A stretch of DNA of 52,230 nucleotides. Source: Haemophilus influenzae (lineage in GTDB: Bacteria > Pseudomonadota > Gammaproteobacteria > Enterobacterales > Pasteurellaceae). Under the pieces are notes generated by a model. That model was not told the origin of the DNA and did no database searches. It saw nothing but the letters and a program-made list of their open reading frames with translations. Positions 23,195 to 33,063 of this stretch are shown piece by piece (positions within the stretch are counted from its first letter, which is position 1; each line of letters opens with the position of its first letter). The DNA lies in assembly GCA_923172585.1 (NCBI GenBank), contig OV298644.1, forward strand, positions 1,726,366-1,778,595, given 5' to 3'. The position numbers and the translations under genes are program-made.

Positions 23195-23749
23195 CTACTC
23201 TTCTTCCAATTCATCCGCCATCGCTGCCAATATTTCTCGTGTAAGAAGGGCCAATGCACGATAAAAAGGCAAAGTTGCTTGCGTTTCAACTTGAGTTAAA
23301 AACTTCGCTGCACAAGGCAGTAAAAAAGTTTCAAAGAATTCTTGTTGAGCCACTAAAGAATCCGAATTATCTTCAAGCCAAGAGGCTGTGAGCAATAATA
23401 AAGCAAAATGATCCGCACTTTCCACCTCTGGCATATTGCGTACAAGACGAAAATTCACAAATTCTTCAACATCAATGCCATAAGCTGAAATAGCCGTCAT
23501 CACTTTCCCATTCTCACCAAACAATTTTTGATACTCTTCGTTCAACAAATTGAGATCGATTTTAACTTGCAAGCTATTCAGTGCTAATTCACTTTCTTTA
23601 TCAGTATCTAACGCCCAAATTTGGCTCAAACCTTTTTGTTGTAACCAAACAAATGCGTCAGCAAGAACTTTATCTGTTGGAGAACGATAAAAAAGATTAC
23701 CGAATAATCGACTAATTAATGAAAAATTATTAATTTGTTTTTCAGACAT
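23195..23749 (-). CDS. YcdY/TorD-family chaperone
   Basis: All-helical redox-enzyme chaperone family. The 184-residue protein resembles E. coli YcdY more than TorD: SRLFGNLFYRSPTD at the start, ADHFALLLLTASWLEDNSD in the middle, and FYRALALLTREILAAMADEL at the end. YcdY helps mature the metal enzyme YcdX; TorD matures molybdoenzymes. The target here is not evident. Its ATG shares a base with the stop of the upstream oxidoreductase gene (TAATG), so the two are co-translated. Confidence 0.8.
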   Translation of the reverse strand: MSEKQINNFSLISRLFGNLFYRSPTDKVLADAFVWLQQKGLSQIWALDTDKESELALNSLQVKIDLNLLNEEYQKLFGENGKVMTAISAYGIDVEEFVNFRLVRNMPEVESADHFALLLLTASWLEDNSDSLVAQQEFFETFLLPCAAKFLTQVETQATLPFYRALALLTREILAAMADELEEE

Positions 23750-24357
23750 TACTCTTTTTCCTTTAAAAGTGCGGTCAATTTTGCTTGAGTTTTTTGAGCA
23801 GCAAGTTCAATCATCGCTTTACGAGCCTCATCATCAATTAAATGAATATCTCCAAATAATTCAAACTCGACATTTTCAATTCCACAATAATTGAATAATC
23901 CATTAATCAAACAATGATTAAGCGATTTATCCACACCAAATTCTTTATATTGATCAACATTACTGCCAATCGTAATAAATTGCTGCATTTGCTTATTTTT
24001 GAGCAACCCCACTGATTCGCCGTTTTCCGTTTTATAAGCAAAACCATGGCTTAATACGCGATCTAAATAGCCTTTCAAAATTGCTGGGAACCCCATCCAC
24101 CAAAGGGGATAAACCAACGTAATTAAATCTGCTTGAAGAATAAAACCATGCTCTTGCTGAATATCTTCTGGAATAATACCTTTGTTAGCATTCTGCAATT
24201 CTTCATGAGATAAAATTGGATTGAAATTCATTTCATAAAGATCACGAAAAAATACATTTACACCATTTTCTTGACTAATTTGCTCAATACGATTGGCAAT
24301 CGCTCGCCCAAAACTACGCACTGAATTAGGATGAGCAAAAATAATTAAGTGATTCAT
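23749..24357 (-). CDS. Flavodoxin-fold NAD(P)H oxidoreductase
   Basis: FMN or FAD quinone-reductase-like protein of the YwrO/KefF/MdaB group. The N-terminal HLIIFAHPNSVRSFG is the flavin phosphate loop, and YPLWWMGFPAILKGYLDRV is the family signature. It has 202 residues and an intact frame. It is the first gene of a two-gene unit with the YcdY-like chaperone. The pairing of a flavoprotein with a redox chaperone is suggestive but not proof that one serves the other. The precise substrate is unknown. Confidence 0.85.
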   Translation of the reverse strand: MNHLIIFAHPNSVRSFGRAIANRIEQISQENGVNVFFRDLYEMNFNPILSHEELQNANKGIIPEDIQQEHGFILQADLITLVYPLWWMGFPAILKGYLDRVLSHGFAYKTENGESVGLLKNKQMQQFITIGSNVDQYKEFGVDKSLNHCLINGLFNYCGIENVEFELFGDIHLIDDEARKAMIELAAQKTQAKLTALLKEKE

Positions 24358-24435
24358 TTTTCTTACCTATTTGTAGGGAAACAAAACGTGACAGAAGTCT
24401 ATCAAAATAGAGCGCACTTTGCATATAAAATCACA

Positions 24436-24459
24436 TAAAAAAAGCGGGCATAGCCCGCT
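24436..24459 (-). terminator. Terminator of sstT
   Basis: AGCGGGC (24443-24449) and GCCCGCT (24453-24459) form a strong stem around ATA. On the minus strand it is followed by a run of seven T (24436-24442), the classic intrinsic terminator for sstT. Confidence 0.9.
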
Positions 24460-24477
24460 CTCTTATTTGCATCATCA

Positions 24478-25722
24478 TTATGCTGCGTTTTTACGTTCTT
24501 CTTCCATACATACTGCCGCAGTAAATAATACGTCAGTTGATGAGTTTAATGCTGTTTCGGTTGAGTCTTGTAAGATACCAATAATGAAACCAACACCGAT
24601 CATTTGTGCAGCTACATCATCAGAAATACCAAATAAGCTACATGCTAATGGGATTAATAATAATGAACCGCCCGCTACGCCAGATGCACCACAAGCACAA
24701 AGTGCTGCAACAATACTTAATAAAAGCGCACTAACGAAAGAAACTTCTAAGCCCAGTGTATGAACTGCGGCTAAAGTTAAGATAGTAATAGTAATCGCCG
24801 CACCCGCCATATTAATGTTCGCACCCAATGGAATAGAAACAGAATAAGTTTCTTCATCAAGATTTAAGCGTTTTGCTAATTCAATGTTCACTGGAATATT
24901 TGCTGCAGAACTACGTGTGAAGAATGCAGTTACCCCACTTTCGCGTACACAAGTCCACACTAATGGGTAAGGATTACGACGGATTTTCCAGTAAACCAAA
25001 ATAGGATTTACAACAAAAGCAGTAAATAACATCGTACCAATTAATACAGCAAGTAATTGCACATAACCGCCTAATGCAACTAAACCTTTATCAGATAAGG
25101 TTTCAGCCACTAAACCGAATACACCAAATGGTGCAAAAGAAATAATCACGTGAACAATTTTTGATACGCCTTCTGCAAAATCAGATAATACGTTCTTAGT
25201 TGCATCAGATGCATGACGTAAAGCCAAACCTAAACCGATAGACCATGCTAATACACCAATAAAGTTTGCTTTGAAAATTGCATTTAATGGATTATCTACC
25301 ACGTTTAAGATTAAGGTTAATAAAACTTGGCCAACGGCTTGTGGTGCTGAACTTGCATCTTCTTTGGTTGCAAGTACAACTTCCGTTGGGAATACGAAAC
25401 CAGCAATAACAGCAACAAATGCAGCTAAGAATGTGCCTAAAAGGTAAAGCACAATGATTTCTTTCATATTGCTTTTCGTACCAATTTTACGGTTTGCAAG
25501 GGCAGCCATAACAAGAAAGAAAATTAAAATTGGTGCAACGGCACGCAGAGCTTTTACAAAAATCGTACCTAATACGCCAACTTTTTCAGCAAGATTAAAA
25601 CCAATGGTTTCTTGTAATGGTGCTGAAATCAATGCAACAACAATACCAAGAACCAAGCCAGCGGCAATTCGTTTTACCAAACTACCCTGAAATAACAGAC
25701 TAAATAGACGTGATGTGTTCAT
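24478..25722 (-). CDS. sstT: SstT, sodium-dependent serine/threonine symporter
   Basis: Inner-membrane carrier of the dicarboxylate/amino acid:cation symporter family, importing serine and threonine with sodium. It has 414 residues and about eight helices plus two hairpins. Diagnostic stretches are [20 protein letters not shown] (serine-rich hairpin) and [20 protein letters not shown] (cation site). The frame is intact and the start at 25722 fits the family start [19 protein letters not shown]. It has its own terminator and an upstream region of 284 bases shared with the UmuD-like gene. Confidence 0.93.
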   Translation of the reverse strand: MNTSRLFSLLFQGSLVKRIAAGLVLGIVVALISAPLQETIGFNLAEKVGVLGTIFVKALRAVAPILIFFLVMAALANRKIGTKSNMKEIIVLYLLGTFLAAFVAVIAGFVFPTEVVLATKEDASSAPQAVGQVLLTLILNVVDNPLNAIFKANFIGVLAWSIGLGLALRHASDATKNVLSDFAEGVSKIVHVIISFAPFGVFGLVAETLSDKGLVALGGYVQLLAVLIGTMLFTAFVVNPILVYWKIRRNPYPLVWTCVRESGVTAFFTRSSAANIPVNIELAKRLNLDEETYSVSIPLGANINMAGAAITITILTLAAVHTLGLEVSFVSALLLSIVAALCACGASGVAGGSLLLIPLACSLFGISDDVAAQMIGVGFIIGILQDSTETALNSSTDVLFTAAVCMEEERKNAA

Positions 25723-25912
25723 ATTTTTATCTTTCTTTTAGTAAATTTAACTTCAGATTGTTACCAATCCACCTAGGGGGAATTAAAGATAGCGTAAAAT
25801 TTTAATGAAAGAAAATATTTTTATTATTTTTCACTCTAAAAGTGAACTTTTTTCTAAAGTTATTAGATATTCTCTAAAAACATACTTATAAAAAAATTTT
25901 TTATTTAACCTA

Positions 25913-25942
25913 TTGACACCCTGTATGAAATACCAGTAAAAT
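25913..25942 (+). promoter_or_regulatory. Promoter of the UmuD-like gene with LexA-type box
   Basis: A perfect -35 TTGACA (25913-25918) and a -10 TAAAAT (25937-25942) are 18 bases apart. Between them lies CTGT-ATGAAATA-CCAG (25921-25936), one base off the LexA consensus CTGT-N8-ACAG. A box overlapping the spacer would block RNA polymerase until LexA is cleaved. The box is seen in sequence; SOS control is inferred. Confidence 0.7.
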
Positions 25943-26006
25943 TTAACTGTACAAAAAAACAAGGTAAAAGGTTATTTATCCATATTATTTAACAGGAGAT
26001 AAGAGA

Positions 26007-26447
26007 ATGAACAACCAAACTTTGGCTACACAATATGAAATGGATTTTTCTTATAATCCACTGCCTTTTTTCAGTGATATAGAAGATAACCTTAAATTCA
26101 ACAAAAAATTAGATTTAAATCTTTACTGTATCAAACGTCCAAAACAAACTTGTTTTATTCATATAACTAACCCAAATATGTTGGCCTGGGGAATTGAAAG
26201 CGGCGATATGTTAGTCGTCGAAAAAAATGACGATCTTTATTCTGGTGATCTTGTTGTGCTAGAAAAAAATAACGAATTTCATGTCTATGAATTTATGACG
26301 CATAGCGGCAATTACCTTTTTATGGCATTGGATTCCACAACACAAAATATAAATACAAAAGATTGGTCAAATTTACCTATTGTCGGCACAGTAACCAATA
26401 CGATTCATCAAATGAAACGTCGCGATAAAATGAAATGGGCAGCGTAG
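26007..26447 (+). CDS. UmuD-like S24-fold protein without the catalytic dyad
   Basis: The C-terminal 100 residues align with UmuD and LexA peptidase domains: FIHITNPNMLAWGIESGDML matches the UmuD segment [20 protein letters not shown], and GDLVVLEKNNEFHVYEF matches GDIVIAAVDGEFTVKKL. The catalytic Ser60 of UmuD is replaced by Asn57 and Lys97 by Tyr94, so self-cleavage is not expected. The 146-residue length equals that of UmuD. There is no Ala-Gly or Cys-Gly cleavage site that I can point to, and no umuC follows. An AGGAG ribosome site lies before the ATG. It could be an inactive UmuD-type regulator of a polymerase or of RecA. The frame is clean, and both changes sit in well-behaved sequence. 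Confidence 0.75.
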   Translation: MNNQTLATQYEMDFSYNPLPFFSDIEDNLKFNKKLDLNLYCIKRPKQTCFIHITNPNMLAWGIESGDMLVVEKNDDLYSGDLVVLEKNNEFHVYEFMTHSGNYLFMALDSTTQNINTKDWSNLPIVGTVTNTIHQMKRRDKMKWAA

Positions 26448-26461
26448 TTAAAAGCAAATAA

Positions 26462-26491
26462 AAAAGTGCGGTGAAAATCAACCGCACTTCT
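26462..26491. terminator. Uptake-signal hairpin between the UmuD-like gene and aroG
   Basis: AAGTGCGGT (26464-26472) and ACCGCACTT (26481-26489) form a perfect 9-bp stem around an 8-base loop. Placed between two convergent genes, it can terminate both and also doubles as two uptake sites. Confidence 0.8.
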
Positions 26492-26516
26492 ATCTAGTAT
26501 CTAGGTTATATTTCAA

Positions 26517-27605
26517 TTAATTACTCGTCGCTTTACGTCTAGCAATAACTGCATCAGAAAGTTGTTGCAATAATCTTTCAGAATCTTCCCATCCAATGCA
26601 CGCATCCGTAATACTTTGTCCATAAGTCTGCGCTTTGCCATCAACTAAATCTTGACGACCTTCCACTAAATGGCTTTCCACCATTACGCCAAAGATTTGT
26701 TTAGAACCAAATGCAATCTGATTACATACGTCTTGGCAAACATCCATTTGCTTTTTATATTGTTTACTGCTGTTTGCATGGCTAAAATCAACCATAACGT
26801 GTGGAATACGCCCTGTTTTTTCAATATCAGCACAAACTTTTTCTACATCTTCAGCACTATAGTTAGGACCTTTATCTCCGCCTCGTAAAATAATATGGCA
26901 ATCTTCATTCCCTTTTGTAGAAACAATTGCAGAATGACCAAATTTAGTGACAGATAAGAAATAGTGGGGAGCTTCTGCCGCACCAATTGCATCTAAAGCG
27001 ACTTTCACACCACCATTAGTGGCATTTTTAAACCCAACAGCACAAGATAAACCTGAAGCCAACTCACGATGAACTTGTGATTCTGTTGTTCTAGCCCCAA
27101 TCGCCCCCCAGCTCATAAAATCTGCCAAATACTGAGGTGTAATCATATCTAAAAACTCGCCCGCTGCAGGCACACCAAGATCATTAATATCTGAAAGTAA
27201 TTTCCGTGCAATACGTAACCCATCATTTAAACGATAAGTATCATTCAAATATGGATCATTAATTAAACCTTTCCAACCCACCGTTGTACGCGGTTTCTCA
27301 AAATACACACGCATAATAATTTCAAGGCTATCTTTGTATTTTTCACGTAATGGTTTTAAACGAGTCGCATATTCAATGGCAACTTTCGGATCATGAATAG
27401 AGCAAGGCCCAATCACGACTAATAAACGATCATCTTTACCATGAATAATATTATGTGCCTCATGACGAGTTTGCTTCACTAACGCCGCAGCCTGTTCACT
27501 TGCTGGGTATTTTTCTAATAAGGCAATGGGTGGTAACACCTGATCGACTTTTTCAATTCGCGTATCGTCGTTTGCCACGACAATTTCAATTTTCTCTTTA
27601 GCCAT
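26517..27605 (-). CDS. aroG: DAHP synthase (first step of the shikimate pathway)
   Basis: Condenses phosphoenolpyruvate and erythrose-4-phosphate to DAHP. It is a type I enzyme of 362 residues. Metal and substrate residues are visible: VIGPCSIHDP (Cys68), KPRTTVGWKGL, GARTTESQVHRE and MVDFSHANSSKQ. E. coli has three such enzymes, controlled by Phe (AroG), Tyr (AroF) and Trp (AroH). A TrpR-type operator upstream here argues for tryptophan repression, as in E. coli aroH, even though the name aroG is usual in Haemophilus. The frame is intact. It is the last gene before a convergent hairpin. Confidence 0.92.
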   Translation of the reverse strand: MAKEKIEIVVANDDTRIEKVDQVLPPIALLEKYPASEQAAALVKQTRHEAHNIIHGKDDRLLVVIGPCSIHDPKVAIEYATRLKPLREKYKDSLEIIMRVYFEKPRTTVGWKGLINDPYLNDTYRLNDGLRIARKLLSDINDLGVPAAGEFLDMITPQYLADFMSWGAIGARTTESQVHRELASGLSCAVGFKNATNGGVKVALDAIGAAEAPHYFLSVTKFGHSAIVSTKGNEDCHIILRGGDKGPNYSAEDVEKVCADIEKTGRIPHVMVDFSHANSSKQYKKQMDVCQDVCNQIAFGSKQIFGVMVESHLVEGRQDLVDGKAQTYGQSITDACIGWEDSERLLQQLSDAVIARRKATSN

Positions 27606-27667
27606 ATATCACTCTCAAACTTTCAAATGTTGTGTTTAAATTATGTAGCTAATCTACACTTATTTTT

Positions 27668-27686
27668 GTACTAGTAAACTAGTTCG
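27668..27686 (-). promoter_or_regulatory. TrpR operator upstream of the DAHP synthase gene
   Basis: On the minus strand the site reads CGAACTAGTTTACTAGTAC, 18 of 19 bases identical to the E. coli trp operator CGAACTAGTTAACTAGTAC as I remember it. It is nearly palindromic and lies 63 bases before the aroG start. Repression by tryptophan-bound TrpR is inferred. Confidence 0.8.
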
Positions 27687-27821
27687 ATATGTTTTTTTAG
27701 AATAAAACCTACGAATTCCCTATTAAACTATCTTTACAACTCCCTTGCAAGCTGAATAAAACGAAATAATTAAGTAAATAAAAGATAAAAAATACCGCAC
27801 TTTTGTGCTTTACTCTCGAAA

Positions 27822-29071
27822 TTAATGGCTACTTAATACTTGTGCAGGTTGTAATTTAGCAGCTCGGCTTGCTGGATAAAGGCTTGCCATTAAACTCAAG
27901 ACAAGTGCAGCGATTAAAACCATCAAAACATCCGACCAGTGTAACTCGCTTGGCAAGAAATCCACAAAATACACATCGCCCGATAATAATTTCTTACCGA
28001 TAACCCACTCAATGCCTTGAATAAAAGTTGTAAGATTTAATGCAAGTATAATGCCTAACACAATTCCAATTAAACAACCTTTCATTCCTGCCTGTAAGCC
28101 ATACCAAATAAAAATACGTTTGATAAACGCGTTATTTGCTCCAAGCGTACGCATAATTGCTATATCGCCTTGCTTATCTTTTACTGCCATAATCAGCGTA
28201 GAAACAATATTAAAACACGCAACACCGATCACAAGCACCATTGCGATATACATTACGGTTCTAATAAGCTGAATATCGCGATACATATAACCAAATTTAC
28301 TAATCCAATTTTGCATATATAGCATCTGCGGATAATCATTAAGCATTGATAAATCCAGATTTCTCGCAGAAAAAGGATCATCTAATTTCAATTCAACACC
28401 TGTAATTTGATCAGGTTGATAAGTCAAAAGGTTTGTGCTTGAGCAAGCGGCAATAAGGCATAACTATAATCAAGCTGACCATCTAAGCGTAAAATAGCGG
28501 TAACTTGCACTGGCTCACGAGTTGGTTGAGCAAATTGTTCATCGCCGTTTTGCTGAGAAATAAGCAAGGTAATCCAATCCCCTACTTTTACATCAAGTTC
28601 TTTAGCGATACCTGATCCCAAGACTAATCCGCCTTCTTTCTCAAATTTGTTCCAACCTTGCTCTTGTACAAAATTGCCAATTGAACTTACCTTATCTTCT
28701 GCTTGTTTTTCAACACCTTTGACCTGAACAACTTTCAATTTTGAGCCATTTTCTACCAATGCCGTAAAGCTAACAAAAGGAGAGATTCCTTTAATTTGTG
28801 GATTTTGTTGTAGGCGTTTTTCTAAATTTTGCCAATGATGAATTGTGGGATCTTTCGCTTGATGCGCAGAAAAAATCTCAATATGCGGCACGACTGCCAA
28901 AATCCGTTGATTAAGCTCACGCTCAAAACCATTCATCGCACTTAAGCCAACAATTAAAACTGCAACACCCAATGCAATACCAATTGCAGAGAATTTTGCA
29001 ATTAACGCGACTAAAGGATTTTTTTGTTTGCCACGTTGATAACGCCAGCTAATAAAAAACGGCGTATTCAT
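27822..29071 (-). CDS. lolE: LolE, lipoprotein-release ABC transporter permease (one frameshift)
   Basis: Permease subunit of LolCDE, which lifts outer-membrane lipoproteins from the inner membrane to LolA. The start [18 protein letters not shown], followed by [20 protein letters not shown], matches LolE. The four helices are near the start and in the last 170 residues. The ATG at 29071 overlaps the lolD stop (TGATG). One T is lost from a run near 28,425 (AQAQTF-LTYQPDQ), splitting it into 28424-29071 and 27822-28427. With it restored, the protein has 416 residues, the usual size. This is a homopolymer slip typical of nanopore reads. Confidence 0.92.
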
Positions 29072-29754
29072 CACGCCCCCTCCTTCAAAAGACCATCTTG
29101 CATAACTAAACGGCGTGATAATTTTTCCGCAAGCCCCATATCGTGAGTGACTAATAAAAAAGCAATATTTTGCTCTTGATTAAGTTGTTGAATCAGCTCA
29201 AAAATACTTTCAGTGGTCTTGTGATCGAGATTTCCTGTGGGTTCATCCGCTAAAACTAACGATGGATTATTCACTAAAGCACGCGCAATCGCCACACGCT
29301 GACGTTCCCCACCAGAAAGCGCAGAAGGACGATGGGTAATTCTATGACTTAATCCCACCGCACTTAGCATTTTTTCGGCGCGATCTTTCGCTTCAGTTTT
29401 ATTTTGATGACCAATCAACATCGGCATCATCACATTTTCAAGTGCGGTAAAATCCGCCATTAAATGATGAAATTGGTACACAAATCCTAAATAACGATTA
29501 CGCAAAGCAGCTAATTCATTAGCCGATGCTTTTTGCAAGGATTGTCCATTAATAAACACTTCCCCACTACTTGGCTGATCAAGTCCCCCTAAAGTATGCA
29601 ATAAAGTACTTTTCCCTGAACCAGAACTTCCCACAATCGCAACCAATTCTGCAGGTTCCATAGAAAAAGAAACGCCTTTTAACACTTGCGTTTGATTTTC
29701 GCCTTCTTGATAAAATTTATTGATATTTTCGCATTTTAATAAATAGTTATTCAT
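29071..29754 (-). CDS. lolD: LolD, lipoprotein-release ABC transporter ATPase
   Basis: Cytoplasmic ATPase of LolCDE. The 227-residue protein carries Walker A GSSGSGKS (42-49), the signature LSGGERQR (146-153), Walker [13 protein letters not shown] (166-177) and the switch His in LVTHDMG. The MacB/LolD subfamily [19 protein letters not shown] is present. It is co-translated with lolE. The partner lolC is not next door but 4.6 kb upstream on the same strand, beyond the biotin genes. Confidence 0.95.
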   Translation of the reverse strand: MNNYLLKCENINKFYQEGENQTQVLKGVSFSMEPAELVAIVGSSGSGKSTLLHTLGGLDQPSSGEVFINGQSLQKASANELAALRNRYLGFVYQFHHLMADFTALENVMMPMLIGHQNKTEAKDRAEKMLSAVGLSHRITHRPSALSGGERQRVAIARALVNNPSLVLADEPTGNLDHKTTESIFELIQQLNQEQNIAFLLVTHDMGLAEKLSRRLVMQDGLLKEGA

Positions 29755-29835
29755 TTTTTACTCGTTTTAACCGCACTTTAGCGGCAGATAATCCCATCAA
29801 AAACTTGCGCGAGTCTATCACACTTTCCCCTGAGC

Positions 29836-30477
29836 TTAAATTTCAATACACCCAAAGTATTCAAATCCTGTTTCAGGAAAATGTTTTTCAAGATAACATT
29901 TTAAATAGCGTTGGGTTTCTTGACTAATAATAGGATCATATTCTGGGTAACCGTTATACATTACGCTTAGCACTGACACACCATGAGAACGACAGGCCTC
30001 TAAACTTAATAATGTATGGTTAATACTACCTAATTTTCCCGACGTCACTAAAATCAAGGGGTAATTGTTTGACTGGATATAATCTAACGTCGTCGCCTCT
30101 TCACAATAAGGCACCATTAACCCACCGGCCCCTTCCAGCAACACATAATCATATTTTGCTGCCAAAAGTGCGGTAGATTTTTCAATAATTTTTTCACTAA
30201 TTTCTTGCCCTTCGAGCTTTGCCGCTAAATGAGGAGAACAAGGATATTCAAAAAGATAAGGGCAGGTTTCGCCTTCTAAATCTTCTTCCGTTAAATCAAT
30301 CCCTTGAATCTTTCGATGCACAAGTAAATCATCAGCGATATTTTTACAACCTGTTTGAATCATTTTTTGTGTAATCACGGAACAGCCTTGTTCCATCAAT
30401 TTTTTAGCATAAATGCCTGTAGCAATCGTTTTTCCCACATCAGTATCAATGCCAGATATAAAAATAACCTTGCTCAT
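29836..30477 (-). CDS. bioD: BioD, dethiobiotin synthetase
   Basis: Closes the ureido ring of dethiobiotin using CO2 and ATP. The P-loop GIDTDVGKT is at residues 9-17 and [13 protein letters not shown] is the family's second motif. It has 213 residues and an intact frame. It is the last of five biotin genes in the order bioA, bioF, bioG, bioC, bioD, and ends 81 bases before lolD. The enzyme is complete, but the pathway still needs bioB, which is not in this window. Confidence 0.93.
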   Translation of the reverse strand: MSKVIFISGIDTDVGKTIATGIYAKKLMEQGCSVITQKMIQTGCKNIADDLLVHRKIQGIDLTEEDLEGETCPYLFEYPCSPHLAAKLEGQEISEKIIEKSTALLAAKYDYVLLEGAGGLMVPYCEEATTLDYIQSNNYPLILVTSGKLGSINHTLLSLEACRSHGVSVLSVMYNGYPEYDPIISQETQRYLKCYLEKHFPETGFEYFGCIEI

Positions 30478-30495
30478 AAATACGCCTTACTAATT

Positions 30496-31269
30496 TCAAG
30501 CACGAGAATAACGTGCGATAAAAAACAATGGATGATAAGTTAGCCGCACTTTGCCCGATGGCAAACTAAAAACCTTCAAGTAATCATCAATAAATTTGTT
30601 GAGATTTTTTCTTGTCCAATTTTTTTGGTTCGTGGCTGTTACGCCTGTATATTTAAGGTGTTTGAGTACATCTAACGGCGTATCAAAGTCTAGTATTACC
30701 TTAAAATCCTCACACCATAAAAGCTCAAAATCAGTGGCCAACCAAGTCTGCCATTGGGATAAAGTCGGGTAATTTAAGCCTATATTTGTGATCTGGCGGA
30801 CTTCTTTTAAATTGTCTTCGCCAAAGGTTGCAACCGCCAATAATCCGTTTGTTTTCAAGCCTGTTTTGCAATGGGCGATAAAAGCGTCGGGTTGGTGAAA
30901 CCATTGCACGGCGGATGCGCTCGCGATTAAGTCAAATTGTTGCAAAAAAAGAAAATGTTCGGCATCGCCGCAATAAAAATCAAAGGATTGCGGCAATTTT
31001 TCAGCCAGTTGGGTCTGCACATCGCACAAATCATTAAATAACCAATAATCCGCTGAAATCTGTTTTTGCAACAATGAACTCAACATACCAGACCCGCAAC
31101 CAAGCTCCAAAACACTATCTAGTGACCCATTTGGTAAATAATCTTGCAAATGTGTCATTAACTTAATATTCATTTTTTGTTGAATTAACGCATGTTCATC
31201 ATAGCTATTTAAGGCTTTTTGGAAGGCGTGTTGAATACGCGATTTATCTACGGAAGTTAATGATTCCAT
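30496..31269 (-). CDS. bioC: BioC, malonyl-ACP O-methyltransferase
   Basis: Methylates the free carboxyl of malonyl-ACP so that the fatty-acid enzymes can extend it to a pimeloyl chain. The SAM-binding motif VLELGCGSG is at residues 53-61, followed by FYCGDAEHF and SASAVQWFHQPD, both typical of BioC. The 257-residue protein starts with ATG 31269, inside the end of bioG (13-base overlap), so translation is coupled. The frame is intact. Confidence 0.92.
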   Translation of the reverse strand: MESLTSVDKSRIQHAFQKALNSYDEHALIQQKMNIKLMTHLQDYLPNGSLDSVLELGCGSGMLSSLLQKQISADYWLFNDLCDVQTQLAEKLPQSFDFYCGDAEHFLFLQQFDLIASASAVQWFHQPDAFIAHCKTGLKTNGLLAVATFGEDNLKEVRQITNIGLNYPTLSQWQTWLATDFELLWCEDFKVILDFDTPLDVLKHLKYTGVTATNQKNWTRKNLNKFIDDYLKVFSLPSGKVRLTYHPLFFIARYSRA

Positions 31270-31904
31270 AATGCCGACCAGTGGGTAAATCTTGAAAACA
31301 CATAATGCTCACCCTCTATTTCCTGAACGGCACAACGGGATGCCCAATATTGGTACTGATTAGCTGGCGTAAAAATTTTATCGCGAGAACTAACCCATGC
31401 ATTTGTCCAGTGAATAAGATCGGTGCGTTTATCCTGCTGAATCATCGCAAAAAGTGCGGTAAGTTCTTGATGAATTTCGTCAAACGGACGGGCTGGAAAT
31501 AGTTGGTAACGTTCAAAAGATGCTTTATCGCCACAGATTCTGCGTTCAAATTTTAAACGGGTATTTTCTGTGAGATTGTCCAGTGTCGCTTTAAAAATAG
31601 TGTCAGGAATGCCAAAATTGTCATCACAGGGCAAACCTGTGCCATTCACTGCCGTTGCAGATTTTAATCTTATTCCTTGCAATGCCCTCTCTGCCGCCCA
31701 AACGCCCATAGACCACGCCACCAAACGGATGTGCCGATAGGCGGAAAAATCAAAATCCAAATTTAAATCTTGGTAATCATAGCAAATTAATAAATCATGA
31801 TCTGTTGGCAAAATCAAATGAGCCACAGCATCAAGAGGTGTCCCCCAGCCAGCAAAATAAACTATTAAATGCTCACCTTGATGATCATAAAATTTCGTTT
31901 TCAC
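31257..31904 (-). CDS. bioG: BioG, pimeloyl-ACP methyl ester esterase
   Basis: Removes the methyl group put on by BioC, ending chain growth at pimeloyl-ACP. This is the Haemophilus type of gatekeeper, replacing BioH of E. coli. The alpha/beta-hydrolase nucleophile is Ser65 in AWSMGVW; His200 in EGEHYVF completes the site, with Asp175 the likely third residue. It has 215 residues and an intact frame. It starts ten bases after bioF and overlaps bioC, so methyl protection and deprotection are made from one message. Confidence 0.92.
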   Translation of the reverse strand: MKTKFYDHQGEHLIVYFAGWGTPLDAVAHLILPTDHDLLICYDYQDLNLDFDFSAYRHIRLVAWSMGVWAAERALQGIRLKSATAVNGTGLPCDDNFGIPDTIFKATLDNLTENTRLKFERRICGDKASFERYQLFPARPFDEIHQELTALFAMIQQDKRTDLIHWTNAWVSSRDKIFTPANQYQYWASRCAVQEIEGEHYVFSRFTHWSALWNH

Positions 31905-31913
31905 ATTATTTCC

Positions 31914-33055
31914 TTATAAGCATGCCACAAACTGTTTCACTTCATCCATTGTCATATCTGCCGTCAAAGACAATCGTATTCTGGATGTGCCTTTTGGTAC
32001 TGTCGGTGGTCTAATCGGCAAGCAATAATAACCTTGCTCTTGCAGATCTTTTGCCTTAGCAAGGGTTGCTTCGTTCTCGCCTAAAATATAGGGAACGATG
32101 CAAGTTTGGCTTGGCATTATTTGCGTTCTATGCTCCACTTCTTGGCGTAAAAATGCACTTAACCGCTCAAGATGCGTTCTTTCTTTTGAAAGTTGTGGTA
32201 ATCGTTCAAAAATAAAATGAGTCCACGCCACATTAAACGGCGGAAGTGCGGTTGAAAAAATCAATGGACGCATTTGATTAATCAAACATTCTTTTAATAT
32301 TTGATCACAGACGACATAAGCCCCCATTGAAGCTAAGGCCTTGCCAAAAGTGCCAACCAATAAATCAATTTCGGCAATCAGATTATCCCGTTCGGCAATA
32401 CCCAATCCGTTTTGCCCATAAACACCGATGGCGTGGGCTTCATCCACATAAAGATAAGTATTGGGAAATTGTTTTTTAATTGAACAAGCTGTTTCAAACC
32501 CGCCACGTCGCCGTCCATACTGAAAACAGATTCGGTAACGATAAAAGTGCGGTCAAATTTTCCGACGTTTTTTTCAAGCAGATTTTTCAAATGTTCATAA
32601 TCATTATGACGATAACGAAAGAACTCACATTGGCTTAAACGAATGCCATCAATCATGCTGGCATGCACTAATTTATCTGCCAAAATCAAACTTTTCGTCG
32701 TCGTCAAAGCAGGCAAAATGCCGATATTGGCGTGATAGCCACTGTTAAATAATAACGCACTTTCCCGTTGGAAACGTTGTGCGACAAGCTCTTCCAAATC
32801 GGTATAAATAGGAAAGTTGCCCGTTAATAAACGCGATGAAGAACTGGTAAAAGAAGGGAAATTATCGCCATATTGCTGTAAAAAAGACTGGCGCAAGTTT
32901 TCATTTGATGCCAAACCTAAATAATCATTAGATGACATATTCAGCATTTTGCGATTTTCTCGCATAATATATCGTCCTTGATGAACTAAGTCTGGAATTG
33001 AACGATATTGATTTTGTGCGCTAAGCTGTTCCAGTTGCTGTTTGAAAGCATCCAT
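31914..33055 (-). CDS. bioF: BioF, 8-amino-7-oxononanoate synthase (one frameshift)
   Basis: PLP enzyme joining pimeloyl-ACP and alanine. The N-terminal [10 protein letters not shown] and [11 protein letters not shown], and the PLP-lysine segment [12 protein letters not shown], are all present. One A is missing near 32,463 ([15 protein letters not shown] read as [11 protein letters not shown]), giving two overlapping frames, 32378-33055 and 31914-32447. With it the protein has 380 residues, as expected. It starts nine bases after bioA. The slip is in an AAA run and is probably a read error. Confidence 0.92.
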
Positions 33056-33063
33056 TTTTCATC

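Noticed and set aside
26007..26447. Active UmuD subunit of a translesion polymerase
   Set aside because: Both catalytic residues are replaced and no umuC follows, so an ordinary UmuD role is not supported.
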